The notes: generated by a model from the sequence alone, not told the origin. A stretch of DNA of 46,324 nt from an uncultured Saprospiraceae bacterium (GCA_938001865.1 CALLAW010000038.1:1-46324), one strand, 5' to 3'. Shown: positions 24,338 through 34,245, counted from the first letter of the stretch. A program made the numbers and translations.

Positions 24338-27199
24338 ATGCAATACAACCATCAATCAGCTGAGCAATCAGTCAAAGACTACTGGAGTAAGATAAATCTC
24401 TATACAACTGAGATAGATAAGTCCAAGCCCAAGTACTACGTGCTTGACATGTTTCCCTATCCATCAGGTGCTGGACTCCATGTAGGTCATCCGCTTGGCT
24501 ATATTGCCTCTGACATCTATAGCAGATACAAAAGGCAGAATGGATTCAATGTGCTCCACCCCATGGGTTACGATGCATTTGGGCTTCCTGCTGAGCAATA
24601 TGCTATCCAGACTGGTGTCCACCCCGCTGACTCTACTGCGACCAATATCGCCAAGTACCGCACCCAACTTGACAATATCGGATTTGACTATGATTGGTCA
24701 CGCAAGGTAGAGACTTGTGATCCGACATACTACAAGTGGACACAGTGGATATTCACCTTGCTCTTTGATCATTACTATTGTACCACAGACAAGAAGGCAA
24801 AGCCGATCTCTGATCTCGTCAAGCTCTTTGAGTCAGAAGGATCGCATAACGCTACAGCATTCTGCGTAGAGGAGCAGATCTTTGACAATGATGAGTGGGC
24901 GGTGATGACTCCACTCGAGCAATCAGAGGTCCTCATGGCTTATCGTCTCGCATATCGTAAGAAGTCATTCGTCAATTGGTGTGAAGCGCTTGGTACCGTC
25001 CTCGCTAATGATGAGGTCAAAGATGGTCGATCAGAACGTGGAGGGCATCCAGTGACCAAGAGACCAATGCTCCAGTGGTCTCTCAGGATCACAGCATATG
25101 CCGAACGTCTCCTCGAAGGACTCAATACTCTCGAATGGAGTGAATCTCTTAAGACTATTCAACGCAATTGGATTGGCAAATCTACCGGAGCACAAGTCTT
25201 CTTTGCCATTAAAGACTTTGCCCAGCCACTAGAGGTATTCACGACACGACCTGACACCCTATTTGGCGTGACCTATATGGTATTAGCTCCGGAGCATGAT
25301 TATATAGATCAGATCGTCACTCCTGACCAGGCCGAAGCTGTCGCTAAATATCAAAAGCTCGCTGCCGCTAAATCAGACATCGATAGAATGTCCAATGAAA
25401 AAGATGTCTCAGGTGCATTTACTGGAGCATACGCCATCCACCCATTTACCGGCGAGTCACTCCCTATCTGGATCAGTGATTATGTACTCAAGGACTACGG
25501 TACAGGAGCCATCATGGCAGTACCAGCAGAGGATAGTAGAGACAATAGATTTGCTCGACACTTTGATCTTGAGATTACTGAGATACTAGATAAGTCATCT
25601 CATCCAGATGCTCAGATCGGAGACAAAGTAGGTACACTCATCAACTCTGACTTCCTCAATGGCATGAGGATCAAGGATGCCATCAAGCAATCAGTCAGTG
25701 CCCTCTATGACAAAGGAATCGGAGCTCGTAAGCTCAATTACAAACTCAGAGATGCCAACTACAGTAGACAGAGATACTGGGGAGAGCCATTCCCAATCAT
25801 CTATGACAATGACGGTATCCCTCAGACTGTACCACTCGACGAGCTACCAGTAACTCTCCCACCTCTCGATGATTACAAGCCAACAGCCGAAGGGAAGTCA
25901 CCACTCGCAAGAGTCGCAGACTGGGTACAGACCGATCAAGGGATGAGAGAGACAGATACCATGCCTGGATTTGCAGGGTCTAGTTGGTACTTCCTCAGAT
26001 ATATGGACAGTAAGAATGCTGACAACTTTGCAAGTCAAGAAGCAATCAATTATTGGCAAGATGTAGACCTCTATATCGGAGGCACGGAGCATGCAGTCGG
26101 TCACTTGATGTACTCAAGATTCTGGCACAAGTTATTATTTGATCTCGGTTACGTGCCTACGAGAGAGCCATTCAAAAAACTCATCAACCAGGGGATGATC
26201 CAAGGGGTGATAGAGTCTATCTATCTCCAGAAAGAAAAAGTAAACGGCCAAAACAAATTTGTCTGCTCACACCTTGCCGAAAAGCATGGTATAGACAACT
26301 ATACAGCAATGCCTATTCATATCGATTTTGTCCAAGATTATGGAAGTGACAATTCCTATGTCTCAAGCGAAGGGATCAAACACTTCTTGGACTGGAGACC
26401 AGAATATAAGGATGCAATCTTTGAGTGTGGCAATGGCACATTCTCTAAAGGACTATTCACACCTAAGGATGATGGGACAGATACACAGCTCTTCACTCAG
26501 AGTGAAGTAGGTAAGATGTCCAAGTCCAAGTTCAATGTCATCAACCCAGACGATATCATCAGCAAGTACGGGGCTGACTGCTTCAGGATGTATGAGATGT
26601 TCCTCGGGCCGATAGAGCAGTCTAAGCCTTGGGATATCAATGGCATCGAAGGTGTCTCTAAGTTCATCAAGAAACTCTGGAGCCTCTTCTATCACGAAGA
26701 TGTAGCACTGACAGATGATAGCGAACCAACCAAAGACCAATACGCTATCCTCCATAAGACGATCAAGAAGGTCAGAAAAGACATTGAGCAGTTCTCATTC
26801 AATACCTGTATCAGTGCATTCATGGTAGCGGTCAATGAGCTCAAAAAATCAGAAGCCAAAAGCAAGAAAGTACTCCTCCCACTCGTTCAACTCTTGGCTC
26901 CATTTGCCCCATTTATCACAGAGCAGCTCTGGATGTCATGCGGAATGTCAGGAAGTATCCATCAGAGTGAATATCCAGTATTCGATGAGTCTTATCTGGT
27001 CTCAGATAATATCACCTATCCTGTCTGTATCAATGGTAAGAAGAGAGCAGATCTGGCGACGACACCGACGACAAGCAAAGATGACCTAATTGCCCTAGCT
27101 CAAGCCTTGCCAGCGATAGACAAGTATCTTAGCCAAGGCAATATCGTAAAAACAATAGTAGTACCTAACCGTATGATCAACTTCGTCGTAAAACCGTAA
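24338..27199 (+). CDS. leuS: Leucyl-tRNA synthetase
   Basis: This 953-residue class I aminoacyl-tRNA synthetase charges tRNA-Leu. It has the HIGH motif variant H48-V-G-H51 (GLHVGHPLGY), the editing (CP1) domain with TTRPDTLFGVTYMVLAPEH and YGTGAIMAVPAED, the RQRYWGEPFP block, and K726-MSKS (GKMSKSKFN). The anticodon-binding domain and a C-terminal appendage end the protein. It is longer than the roughly 860-residue E. coli enzyme; Bacteroidota LeuRS commonly has extra insertions such as the stretch around residues 620-700. The upstream neighbour is a lipoprotein and the downstream one an adhesin, an unusual setting for a tRNA synthetase. Confidence 0.97.
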   Translation: MQYNHQSAEQSVKDYWSKINLYTTEIDKSKPKYYVLDMFPYPSGAGLHVGHPLGYIASDIYSRYKRQNGFNVLHPMGYDAFGLPAEQYAIQTGVHPADSTATNIAKYRTQLDNIGFDYDWSRKVETCDPTYYKWTQWIFTLLFDHYYCTTDKKAKPISDLVKLFESEGSHNATAFCVEEQIFDNDEWAVMTPLEQSEVLMAYRLAYRKKSFVNWCEALGTVLANDEVKDGRSERGGHPVTKRPMLQWSLRITAYAERLLEGLNTLEWSESLKTIQRNWIGKSTGAQVFFAIKDFAQPLEVFTTRPDTLFGVTYMVLAPEHDYIDQIVTPDQAEAVAKYQKLAAAKSDIDRMSNEKDVSGAFTGAYAIHPFTGESLPIWISDYVLKDYGTGAIMAVPAEDSRDNRFARHFDLEITEILDKSSHPDAQIGDKVGTLINSDFLNGMRIKDAIKQSVSALYDKGIGARKLNYKLRDANYSRQRYWGEPFPIIYDNDGIPQTVPLDELPVTLPPLDDYKPTAEGKSPLARVADWVQTDQGMRETDTMPGFAGSSWYFLRYMDSKNADNFASQEAINYWQDVDLYIGGTEHAVGHLMYSRFWHKLLFDLGYVPTREPFKKLINQGMIQGVIESIYLQKEKVNGQNKFVCSHLAEKHGIDNYTAMPIHIDFVQDYGSDNSYVSSEGIKHFLDWRPEYKDAIFECGNGTFSKGLFTPKDDGTDTQLFTQSEVGKMSKSKFNVINPDDIISKYGADCFRMYEMFLGPIEQSKPWDINGIEGVSKFIKKLWSLFYHEDVALTDDSEPTKDQYAILHKTIKKVRKDIEQFSFNTCISAFMVAVNELKKSEAKSKKVLLPLVQLLAPFAPFITEQLWMSCGMSGSIHQSEYPVFDESYLVSDNITYPVCINGKKRADLATTPTTSKDDLIALAQALPAIDKYLSQGNIVKTIVVPNRMINFVVKP

Positions 27200-27208
27200 T
27201 ATGAAACA

Positions 27209-30200
27209 ATGAAGTGGCACCTCTTAATCATCTGTCTCCTCGCGATGCTTATGCAAGAGGATACTTCTGCACAGGAGTGTTCGCCACCTATAGTCAATAG
27301 TTTCGTCCAAGTAGGAAGTGATGCTGTCGAAGTCAAATGGCTCGATACTAACTCGACGACTGACGCGGAATCATATGAGATACGCTATCGAATCCTCTTA
27401 GATACAGATGAGGTTACACTCCAAGGGATCACCACCAAGTCTACAACACTCACCGACCTTACAGCTGGGCAAGACTATGAGCTCTATATCAGAGCTATCT
27501 GCCTAGCACAATCTAGCGAATGGAATGGACCATATCGGTTCAGTACAGGGATAGACAACAGTCAATCATGTGGTCTCAACTTAGCAATCAAGGATAATGG
27601 ATGTCCAAGCAGAACCAGATTTCCAATCAGTGTGTCTGGTATCAATCCAAGTCAATTACTGGTCTCCGTAGACTTGACGATAGAGCATCCATGGCCAGCT
27701 GACCTGAGTATCATTCTCGTCTCACCTAGTGGCAGAGAGATACCCCTCGTCCAACACAAAGGGACATTCACCCAAGACTTCGGCACTCCTACAGCTGATG
27801 ACTGTCGCAATCCAACACAATTCTCGGACTTAGCTTGCTCTACACTAGAGAATGGGGTTGCGGATCTCAAGAGTAGTTTCAGACCACTCACTCCTCTCAG
27901 TGAGGTAAGCACTGAGAACAATGGGACATGGCTACTCAGTATCTGTGATAGAGCCTCTGGAGATGTCGGTATCTTGAAGGGAGTTTATCTCTCATTTATC
28001 GAGAGTCCATGCCAAGTACCTACGCTTACGCAAATGTCGGGGATCACCGACACCTCTATAGATGTAGGATGGCAGATGCCAACACTCTGTAATCGTATCG
28101 TCCTTAATATCGGCCCTAAAGGATTCCCCGTCAATAATGGCACACTGATCTACGTAGATTGCATAGAAGACCAATTCACACTGTTAGACTTAGATCCAGA
28201 TACAGAGTACGATCTCTACATCGCAACGGAGTGCCAAGAGAATCTACTCTCTCCCTTCAGTTGTAGTTATCCATTCAAGACTACTTGTGCTCTGCCAATC
28301 ATCACAGAATCATTTGACAGTCAAGATACCTGTGCAATATTATGCCAGACCGAGTGCCAACTCTCTAGCATGCTCTGGAGCAACAGTAAGGATGAAGGTG
28401 CAGAGTGGATACCGCGGAGTGGGAAGACCCCTACCGAATTTACAGGACCAGATAGCGATGTCCACACGATAGGAAGCTATCTCTACCTAGAGAATCAACC
28501 AGAGATCTGCCAATCCGATGCACAGGCGACCTTAGAGTCAACATGTCTCTATGTCAATGAAGATACCGAGGAAACTTTGGATGATTGTGATCTAGAGTTT
28601 GCCTATCACTTATATGGTCAAGATGTCACAAGTCTTCAACTCTCTGTAGTCCCTCTCAATGGTATAGAGGAAGTTATCTGGATGGTAGATGGCGAACACT
28701 CTAATCAATGGAATTATACAGGAATCAATCTCAGTGCATACCAAGGACAAGTAGTCAATTTGCATTTCACTGCGATGACAAGTGCCACAGTCTTTGGTGA
28801 TATCGGTCTTGATCACATTTCATTTATCGGGCTAGACCCTTTCCACCCGAGCTTGGTCTACTATGCGGATAGTGACATGGATGGTTATGGCAATAGTAAT
28901 CAAGTCGCTTATGGCTGTAATCTTGAGTCCTTGGGATTTACGCAAGTAGGAGGAGACTGCAATGATGAAGACGCTGATATAAACCCTCTTGCTGTAGAGA
29001 TACCATGTAATGGTGTCGATGAAAATTGTAATGGCAATACCGACGACTTGACTGTCTCTACACTTGACTATCTCATCTCAGACATGCAACCATCTCTCTG
29101 CGGAGGTCAATCTAATGGAAGCATCACCCTCCAACCCACTGGCGGTAATGCACCATATCAGATCTCGTGGTCTACTGGTGATACCGGTCAGAATCTTACC
29201 GAGATCCCTGCTGGCATCTATACTGCAACGCTAACTGACAATCTTGGCTGTATCAAGATGACTGAGCCAATCACACTGCCCAATATCGAAGAAGTCGCAT
29301 ACTCTGTAAGCCAAGTAGTCCACCCTGAGTGTAGTGAGGTCCCAGATGGGCAGATCACCCTCTTGACTAACTGTGAATCAGACTGCAGCATCACTTGGTC
29401 CAATGGTCAGACAGGAAGTACTCTAACTGACCTCCATGCCGGAGATTACTATGCCATCATCAATAATCAAGGGTGTCTGACAGTGACCGACACCATCCAT
29501 CTAGACTATGCCCTCTCACCACTTGCTGGGATTCAACTCTTGAGGCCAGTCACTTGCCACGATGGTCAAGATGGTCGGATCAGAGTAAGCTCTATCAGCG
29601 GCTCTCCACTCAACTATCAATGGTCAACTGGACAGCAAGGACCTTCTCTCACCGATATAGGTGCAGGTGTCTACCAACTCACTGTCACAGATCCAAGCAG
29701 TGGCTGCAGTCAAATCATCTCTGACATCGAAGTCCTCCAACCTGATCCGATTACATATGTCTTTGACGATGTGAGAAATAATCTCTGTCCAGACGATCAG
29801 AATGCATCTATCCAGATCAGTGTATCTGGCGGCACACAACCCTACTCCTATAATTGGAATACCAATGCATTTACAGATGATATCTTTCAGTTGGGATCTG
29901 GTGACTATCGAGCATCGATCACTGATAGTAAAGGGTGTGGTATCATCACCGAGACTGTCTCTATCCCAGAACCCTCAGAGATCAATATCCAAGTACTAGA
30001 CATCCACAATACCACTTGTATTGGGAGTAATGATGGGCTGATAAGTATCTCCGCTACAGGCGGCACTGGACAGCTCGCATACCTCTGGAATACTCCAGAT
30101 AACAATACTGACACTACGATTGAAAGTCTCCAGACTGGTCTCTACTCTGTCACAGTCGTAGATGAGATAGGCTGCAAGAGTACACTTAGAAATATCCCTG

Positions 30201-31171
30201 TACCATCTGATGGTATTGTACTCCAATCAGACCTCAATATCACTCATCCAATTGCCTGTACAGGAGACTCTACTGGTATCTTAGCGATCTCACTGACAGA
30301 TGGTGTGGCACCTTATAATTATAATTGGAGTAATGGCATCATCCACGAGACTGATATCAATAGTGATCAACTCACATCGATAGGTGCAGGCACTTATACA
30401 GTAACGATTACTGATGCTATCGGCTGTACAAGCGAGAGCAACAGCATCACACTTGATGATCCAACCCCTCTGACCTACAGTGTCCTGAATGTAGGCAATC
30501 TGACCTGCCATAATACTCAAGATGGCACGATTACTCTCAATGTCACTGGAGGGACTAGTCCATTGACTCTCAACTGGAGCAATGGTGACACTGTCAATAC
30601 TCTTACAGAGTTACTACCCGATCACTATAGTGTTACGATTGTAGATGATAATGGCTGTATCGTCGAGAGTAATCCGATCACAATCAATGCTCCAGATACA
30701 CTTCGATTCAACCATCAGACTGTTGCGCAGAATGGAAGTATACCGGGGACTTACCTCGCTACTCCTACAGGTGGTGCCCAGCCTTATACACTTACGATAG
30801 ACGGCATCGAGATATCCCTCTCGGAAATGCCATACGATCTCTTAGCAGGTGACTATCTCATCACTCTCATGGATGACAACTCTTGTATGATTACTGATAC
30901 GATCACCATAGATCTCATCTCTAGGAGTACTCAGCAATCTCTCACTCCTCACATGGTATCCTTCTATCCCAATCCAGCCAGCTCAGTAATCAATGTATCA
31001 TCTCAGGCAACGATCAGATCTCTCATGCTCTATAATCTGAGTGGTCAACTGGTCCAATCAGTCGATCAAGACTGGATAGATGTCAGTGACTTAGATGATG
31101 GGATATATCTCTGTAGGGTATTGACTGACCAAGGTATCGTACTGAGTCGAGTCAGTGTGCTAAGGGATTAG
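27209..31171 (+). CDS. T9SS-secreted SprB-repeat adhesin with FN3, P-domain and MAM-like modules
   Basis: This 1320-residue cell-surface protein has a signal peptide (1-21) followed by: a fibronectin III module (about 25-110), a proprotein-convertase P domain (about 115-258, DLTIEHPWPADLSIILVSPSG), a second FN3 (about 265-355), and a MAM-like domain (about 365-540). Next is a MopE-type segment with DSDMDGYG and GGDCNDEDADINP (about 548-612), then eight SprB-type repeats (about 617-1226), and a T9SS type A sorting tail (SFYPNPASSVINV to the C-terminus). SprB is the gliding and attachment adhesin of Flavobacterium; here adhesion or matrix binding is inferred. It starts 9 bases after leuS and is convergent with the EI24 gene. 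Confidence 0.9.
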   Translation: MKWHLLIICLLAMLMQEDTSAQECSPPIVNSFVQVGSDAVEVKWLDTNSTTDAESYEIRYRILLDTDEVTLQGITTKSTTLTDLTAGQDYELYIRAICLAQSSEWNGPYRFSTGIDNSQSCGLNLAIKDNGCPSRTRFPISVSGINPSQLLVSVDLTIEHPWPADLSIILVSPSGREIPLVQHKGTFTQDFGTPTADDCRNPTQFSDLACSTLENGVADLKSSFRPLTPLSEVSTENNGTWLLSICDRASGDVGILKGVYLSFIESPCQVPTLTQMSGITDTSIDVGWQMPTLCNRIVLNIGPKGFPVNNGTLIYVDCIEDQFTLLDLDPDTEYDLYIATECQENLLSPFSCSYPFKTTCALPIITESFDSQDTCAILCQTECQLSSMLWSNSKDEGAEWIPRSGKTPTEFTGPDSDVHTIGSYLYLENQPEICQSDAQATLESTCLYVNEDTEETLDDCDLEFAYHLYGQDVTSLQLSVVPLNGIEEVIWMVDGEHSNQWNYTGINLSAYQGQVVNLHFTAMTSATVFGDIGLDHISFIGLDPFHPSLVYYADSDMDGYGNSNQVAYGCNLESLGFTQVGGDCNDEDADINPLAVEIPCNGVDENCNGNTDDLTVSTLDYLISDMQPSLCGGQSNGSITLQPTGGNAPYQISWSTGDTGQNLTEIPAGIYTATLTDNLGCIKMTEPITLPNIEEVAYSVSQVVHPECSEVPDGQITLLTNCESDCSITWSNGQTGSTLTDLHAGDYYAIINNQGCLTVTDTIHLDYALSPLAGIQLLRPVTCHDGQDGRIRVSSISGSPLNYQWSTGQQGPSLTDIGAGVYQLTVTDPSSGCSQIISDIEVLQPDPITYVFDDVRNNLCPDDQNASIQISVSGGTQPYSYNWNTNAFTDDIFQLGSGDYRASITDSKGCGIITETVSIPEPSEINIQVLDIHNTTCIGSNDGLISISATGGTGQLAYLWNTPDNNTDTTIESLQTGLYSVTVVDEIGCKSTLRNIPVPSDGIVLQSDLNITHPIACTGDSTGILAISLTDGVAPYNYNWSNGIIHETDINSDQLTSIGAGTYTVTITDAIGCTSESNSITLDDPTPLTYSVLNVGNLTCHNTQDGTITLNVTGGTSPLTLNWSNGDTVNTLTELLPDHYSVTIVDDNGCIVESNPITINAPDTLRFNHQTVAQNGSIPGTYLATPTGGAQPYTLTIDGIEISLSEMPYDLLAGDYLITLMDDNSCMITDTITIDLISRSTQQSLTPHMVSFYPNPASSVINVSSQATIRSLMLYNLSGQLVQSVDQDWIDVSDLDDGIYLCRVLTDQGIVLSRVSVLRD
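29057..30900 (+). repeat. Eight tandem SprB-type repeats within the adhesin gene
   Basis: Repeats of about 70-85 codons share the pattern C-x-(5-6)-G-x-I-x-(4)-GG-x-x-PY-x-x-WS-x-G, then L-x-G-x-Y-x-(V/A)-T-(V/I)-D-x-x-G-C. The last copy is degenerate and lacks the first Cys. The copies are diverged in sequence, so recent DNA-level duplication is not obvious. Confidence 0.8.
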
Positions 31172-31195
31172 TCGAGTCTAACTCTACTGGGATGG

Positions 31196-31942
31196 TCAGT
31201 TACTGCTGACATTCCTGACCTCATCATTCATCAATCTCAATGTCGCTGCTGTAGCACTCCACGCAGGCGCCAAAAAAGCTCCAACAATTGGAATCAAAAG
31301 TATGAGCAAAAACACAGATCCATTTACTGTAGTGAAGAGTCTATGAGATCTGACATATGAGATCGTCTCATTGATCCTGAGGTGTCTCCCAAGATAGATA
31401 TCTAAGTTACCAAAACCAGCATAGTATGCCTGTACTATAAAGATGAGTGGTACTGACAAAAATGCCAATGGAGTGAAGGTCAAGATAAGTAATAGGCTCG
31501 TGATGCCAATCTCTCTCACTATATTGCGCAGTACGATCCTGATGCCTCGATAGGTACTATATGCAGTACCTAGATGTCCAATCGAGTCTGGATCATTACT
31601 GCTCGTCTCTTGCTTCTCGATGGCTTCGGATAGCTTGCCAATGATCGGACCACAGATAATCAATACGATGTGCTTATAGAGTAGCAAGAGTAATGCTCCA
31701 AGTCCAACGAATACGATGATATTGCTGACAATATCTAACGTCCCTCTCAACCAATCTGTACTGATCCGATGAGTGAGGAGATCAGTTGCGGCGTCACTCC
31801 CATACCAAAAGAGCACAAAGGCGAGACAATAAAAAACTACACTTAATAATCCCGAATAGATTACGTACTTAAAGTACTTAGGCTTTGCCAATACTGGCAA
31901 AGCCTTGAGGTACATAGTTATCCCTTCGATGATTCCTTTCAT
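31196..31942 (-). CDS. EI24/CysZ-like membrane protein
   Basis: This 248-residue integral membrane protein has about four to six helices (near 28-48, 72-92, 140-175 and 205-230). The pattern FVGLGALLLLLYKHIVLIICGPIIGKLSEAIE and the C-terminal IPIVGAFLAPAWSATAATLRL is typical of the EI24 domain, shared with CysZ sulfate permeases. Bacteroidota EI24 proteins have no demonstrated substrate. The ATG lies 15 bases after the stop of the 464-residue protein, so both form an operon. It ends 24 bases from the convergent adhesin gene. Confidence 0.85.
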   Translation of the reverse strand: MKGIIEGITMYLKALPVLAKPKYFKYVIYSGLLSVVFYCLAFVLFWYGSDAATDLLTHRISTDWLRGTLDIVSNIIVFVGLGALLLLLYKHIVLIICGPIIGKLSEAIEKQETSSNDPDSIGHLGTAYSTYRGIRIVLRNIVREIGITSLLLILTFTPLAFLSVPLIFIVQAYYAGFGNLDIYLGRHLRINETISYVRSHRLFTTVNGSVFLLILLIPIVGAFLAPAWSATAATLRLMNDEVRNVSSN

Positions 31943-31957
31943 TGATGATAAGGTTGA

Positions 31958-33352
31958 TTACTTTTCAGTAACTTCTTTCTTCTTTCGTTTTGTCTTGAAC
32001 AGTTCTACGAGTTGCTTCTCTGTCATCAGACCTAGATCAAGGAAAGTCGTCTTGACGAATTTCTTGATATCTTGGTAGTCTCTTCCTCTCTTATCGATAT
32101 ACACTTTTAAGAGCTTTTTGATATATCCGAGATAGAGCATTTTGATATCCTGATTAAATTGCTGATTAGTGAATATCTCTATATACCTTGTTACCACCTT
32201 CTGCAAATCAAACCAGTCTGTGTAAGCATCTACTTCGAGATTGTTGACGACTCTTGAGATCTGAGAGAATATAGCAGACCTCATGTTGCTATTCTCGATT
32301 GATCGTCCCTCGTTGCTGTAGTAGTAAGTCGAGACAGCCTCGATCGCATCATCATGCACATAACCGAGCTTGTATACAGTATCAAGTGTATTGTAGTATC
32401 CAGTGATCTTATCAGCACTTGCTCTTCCAATCAATGCACACATTCTTTTTTCGCTTTCGAGGGGAATTTCTTTGACTTCTAACCAATGTTCATTGATCAA
32501 GTTCATGTAGATCTTTTCGAACTCTGGGAAGTTTTTCCTCAATTTATTGAAGACCTCAGTGTATTGCTTCTGTCCAGCAGCATCAAGCTCATAATAGAGA
32601 CCAATACGAATCATCAACTCTACGAACTCTCTCGTGTCGTGAAGGTCTTCGTTGGCTATGAACTTGTTGAGTGTAGGGAGTACGCTTGTATTGTCAAATT
32701 GTTGGTCAATTCTCAACTTCAAGAAGTGTCTAATTACTTCAAAGTCCAAGATCAAATCTTGCTTAGTCTCTGGGAAGGTTGCCGTCATAAACCTGAGACT
32801 CTGGAACTGCTTCTTGTACTTAAACAGACCACTCATCCTTTGCTTGATATCTTGATACTTGTAGAGCTTCTGTCCTTCGAGATAAGATCTGACTTTTTTG
32901 TTTTCGACTTGATTGATGATATTCGCTATCCAGATATCACTACTCAATGCAAATCCGATCTGTATCGCTTGACCAATTCTCTTCTGTATCTGCTCAAAGT
33001 TCGCTGACCCTACAGAGTAGAGGATGATATCCTTGAAGTGATCTTGTGGCTTGGAGAATCTACCATCTTCTCCTACATAACCTCTGAGTACTGTATACCC
33101 AAGCAATCTCGGGATATAAAGGCCTTCGAATCCATCAACTAATAATGCCTTCTCTAAGGCCAATAGTTGGAGTGGATTATGAAATGTCACCGACTCGTGG
33201 AGTTGGTGGATGTGTGGTTCGAATGTATCTACCAAGAGCTTGTACTCTTCGTCTCCTTCTTCATCAAGGTAGTTAGCAAGTAGCTCTGAATCTTGAATGG
33301 CAGTTTGGAGCTTATCTAAGTGTTCTTGGTATTGTGGGTCTAATGCCTGCAT
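31958..33352 (-). CDS. Conserved-type protein of unknown function (464 aa)
   Basis: This soluble, mostly alpha-helical protein of 464 residues starts MQALDPQYQEHLDKLQTAIQ and ends in a very basic tail (FKTKRKKKEVTEK). It has no signal peptide, membrane segment, nucleotide-binding motif or recognisable catalytic residues. The helices are rich in Leu, Lys, Tyr and Phe, which suggests a repeat or scaffold fold such as HEAT or TPR-like, but no repeat consensus is clear. It is coupled to the EI24 protein gene (15 bases) and follows rpsP after a terminator, so it probably has its own promoter in 33353-33407. Confidence 0.65.
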   Translation of the reverse strand: MQALDPQYQEHLDKLQTAIQDSELLANYLDEEGDEEYKLLVDTFEPHIHQLHESVTFHNPLQLLALEKALLVDGFEGLYIPRLLGYTVLRGYVGEDGRFSKPQDHFKDIILYSVGSANFEQIQKRIGQAIQIGFALSSDIWIANIINQVENKKVRSYLEGQKLYKYQDIKQRMSGLFKYKKQFQSLRFMTATFPETKQDLILDFEVIRHFLKLRIDQQFDNTSVLPTLNKFIANEDLHDTREFVELMIRIGLYYELDAAGQKQYTEVFNKLRKNFPEFEKIYMNLINEHWLEVKEIPLESEKRMCALIGRASADKITGYYNTLDTVYKLGYVHDDAIEAVSTYYYSNEGRSIENSNMRSAIFSQISRVVNNLEVDAYTDWFDLQKVVTRYIEIFTNQQFNQDIKMLYLGYIKKLLKVYIDKRGRDYQDIKKFVKTTFLDLGLMTEKQLVELFKTKRKKKEVTEK

Positions 33353-33407
33353 AATGCGATATTAAATTCGTTAAGTCAAAAAAAGGGTGGCTTCAATCTA
33401 AAAAATA

Positions 33408-33443
33408 GAAACCCGGTAAGAATTTTAGCTCTTACCAGGTTTC
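33408..33443 (-). terminator. Terminator downstream of rpsP
   Basis: Read on the minus strand, GAAACC-T-GGTAAGA and TCTTACC-G-GGTTTC form a 14-position stem with one mismatch and an 8-base loop, followed by TATTTTTTAG. This sits about 105 bases beyond the rpsP stop, upstream of the 464-residue gene. It separates the two transcripts. Confidence 0.75.
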
Positions 33444-33548
33444 TTTATCTTGACCAAAGTGAGTCAGTTGTCTCCTGTATTCAGGCAAATCTTCTAACTC
33501 TATGTATTACGTGTTATGCGTATGTAACGCAGCTGTAGCGATTTTGTT

Positions 33549-34175
33549 TTACTCTTCTTCTGCTGCAGCCTTTGCTGGAGCATCTTCTCCTCCTGCTGGT
33601 GCATCTTCAGCAACTACTGGAGCTTCTGCTACTGCCTCTTCTGCTGCAGGCGCTTCTGCTACTGGAGCTTCAGCTACAGCCTCTTCTGTTGCGGGTGCCT
33701 CTGCAGTTGCATCTGGCTCTCTGAACTCTTCTGCCATCGCAGCTGGAGCAGCCTTAGCTACGATCTTTACTTCACCAGATACTTGCTTCCAGAAGTTGAG
33801 CTTTGCTGCAAGAGCAGCTTCTCTTCTCTTAGCGACTTTCTCTTCTTTATTATTGATAAAGTCTTCGTAGAGTTTATCAGCAGCCTCTTGAGTCATTGCA
33901 CCCTTCTTCACTCCTCTTGCAAGGTGCTTACGGTACATTACTCCTTTGAATCTAAGGATTGCAGCTGTAGTATTCGTTGGTTGTGCTCCTTTATTGAGCC
34001 AATCGAAAGCCTTATCTCTATCGATATCGATAGTTGCAGGAACTGTCATTGGATTATAAGATCCAATTTGTTCGATGAATTTACCATCTCTTGGTGAACG
34101 GCTATCCGCTACTACAATGTGGTAAAATGGTTGCTTTTTACGGCCTCTTCTTGCTAGTCTTATCTTTACTGGCAT
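33549..34175 (-). CDS. rpsP: 30S ribosomal protein S16 with long Ala/Glu-rich tail
   Basis: Residues 1-85 are canonical S16 (VKIRLARRGRKKQPFYHIVVADSRSPRDG, IGSYNPM, RALxW-type helix WLNKGAQPTNT), a small-subunit protein needed for 30S assembly. The rest, to residue 208, is an extension: a Lys/Ala-rich helical part (about 90-145) and a low-complexity acidic tail of Ala, Glu, Val and Pro (about 155-208, repeating EEAVAEAPV). Bacteroidota S16 proteins often have such extensions, roughly doubling the usual 80-residue length. It has a clear promoter and terminator and is not in a visible rimM-trmD operon. Confidence 0.96.
   Translation of the reverse strand: MPVKIRLARRGRKKQPFYHIVVADSRSPRDGKFIEQIGSYNPMTVPATIDIDRDKAFDWLNKGAQPTNTTAAILRFKGVMYRKHLARGVKKGAMTQEAADKLYEDFINNKEEKVAKRREAALAAKLNFWKQVSGEVKIVAKAAPAAMAEEFREPDATAEAPATEEAVAEAPVAEAPAAEEAVAEAPVVAEDAPAGGEDAPAKAAAEEE
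33552..33710 (-). repeat. Low-complexity Ala/Glu/Pro repeat encoding the S16 tail
   Basis: Degenerate GCN/GAA codons encode imperfect units of EEAVAEAPV/AEAPA. Codons vary between units. The antisense strand gives a long Ala/Ser-rich open frame that is an artefact of this composition. Confidence 0.7.
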
Positions 34176-34245
34176 AATTAAAATTTAAATGGTTATAAGT
34201 CCATACCCGCCACGTCGAACAGCGACCCTCGGGAAATTAACGGCG

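Noticed and set aside
32486-33007. 173-codon plus-strand frame
   Set aside because: It lies antisense to the 464-residue gene, with no start context or recognisable domain.
33502-33870. Ala/Ser-rich plus-strand frame of 122 codons
   Set aside because: It is the antisense image of the low-complexity S16 tail.
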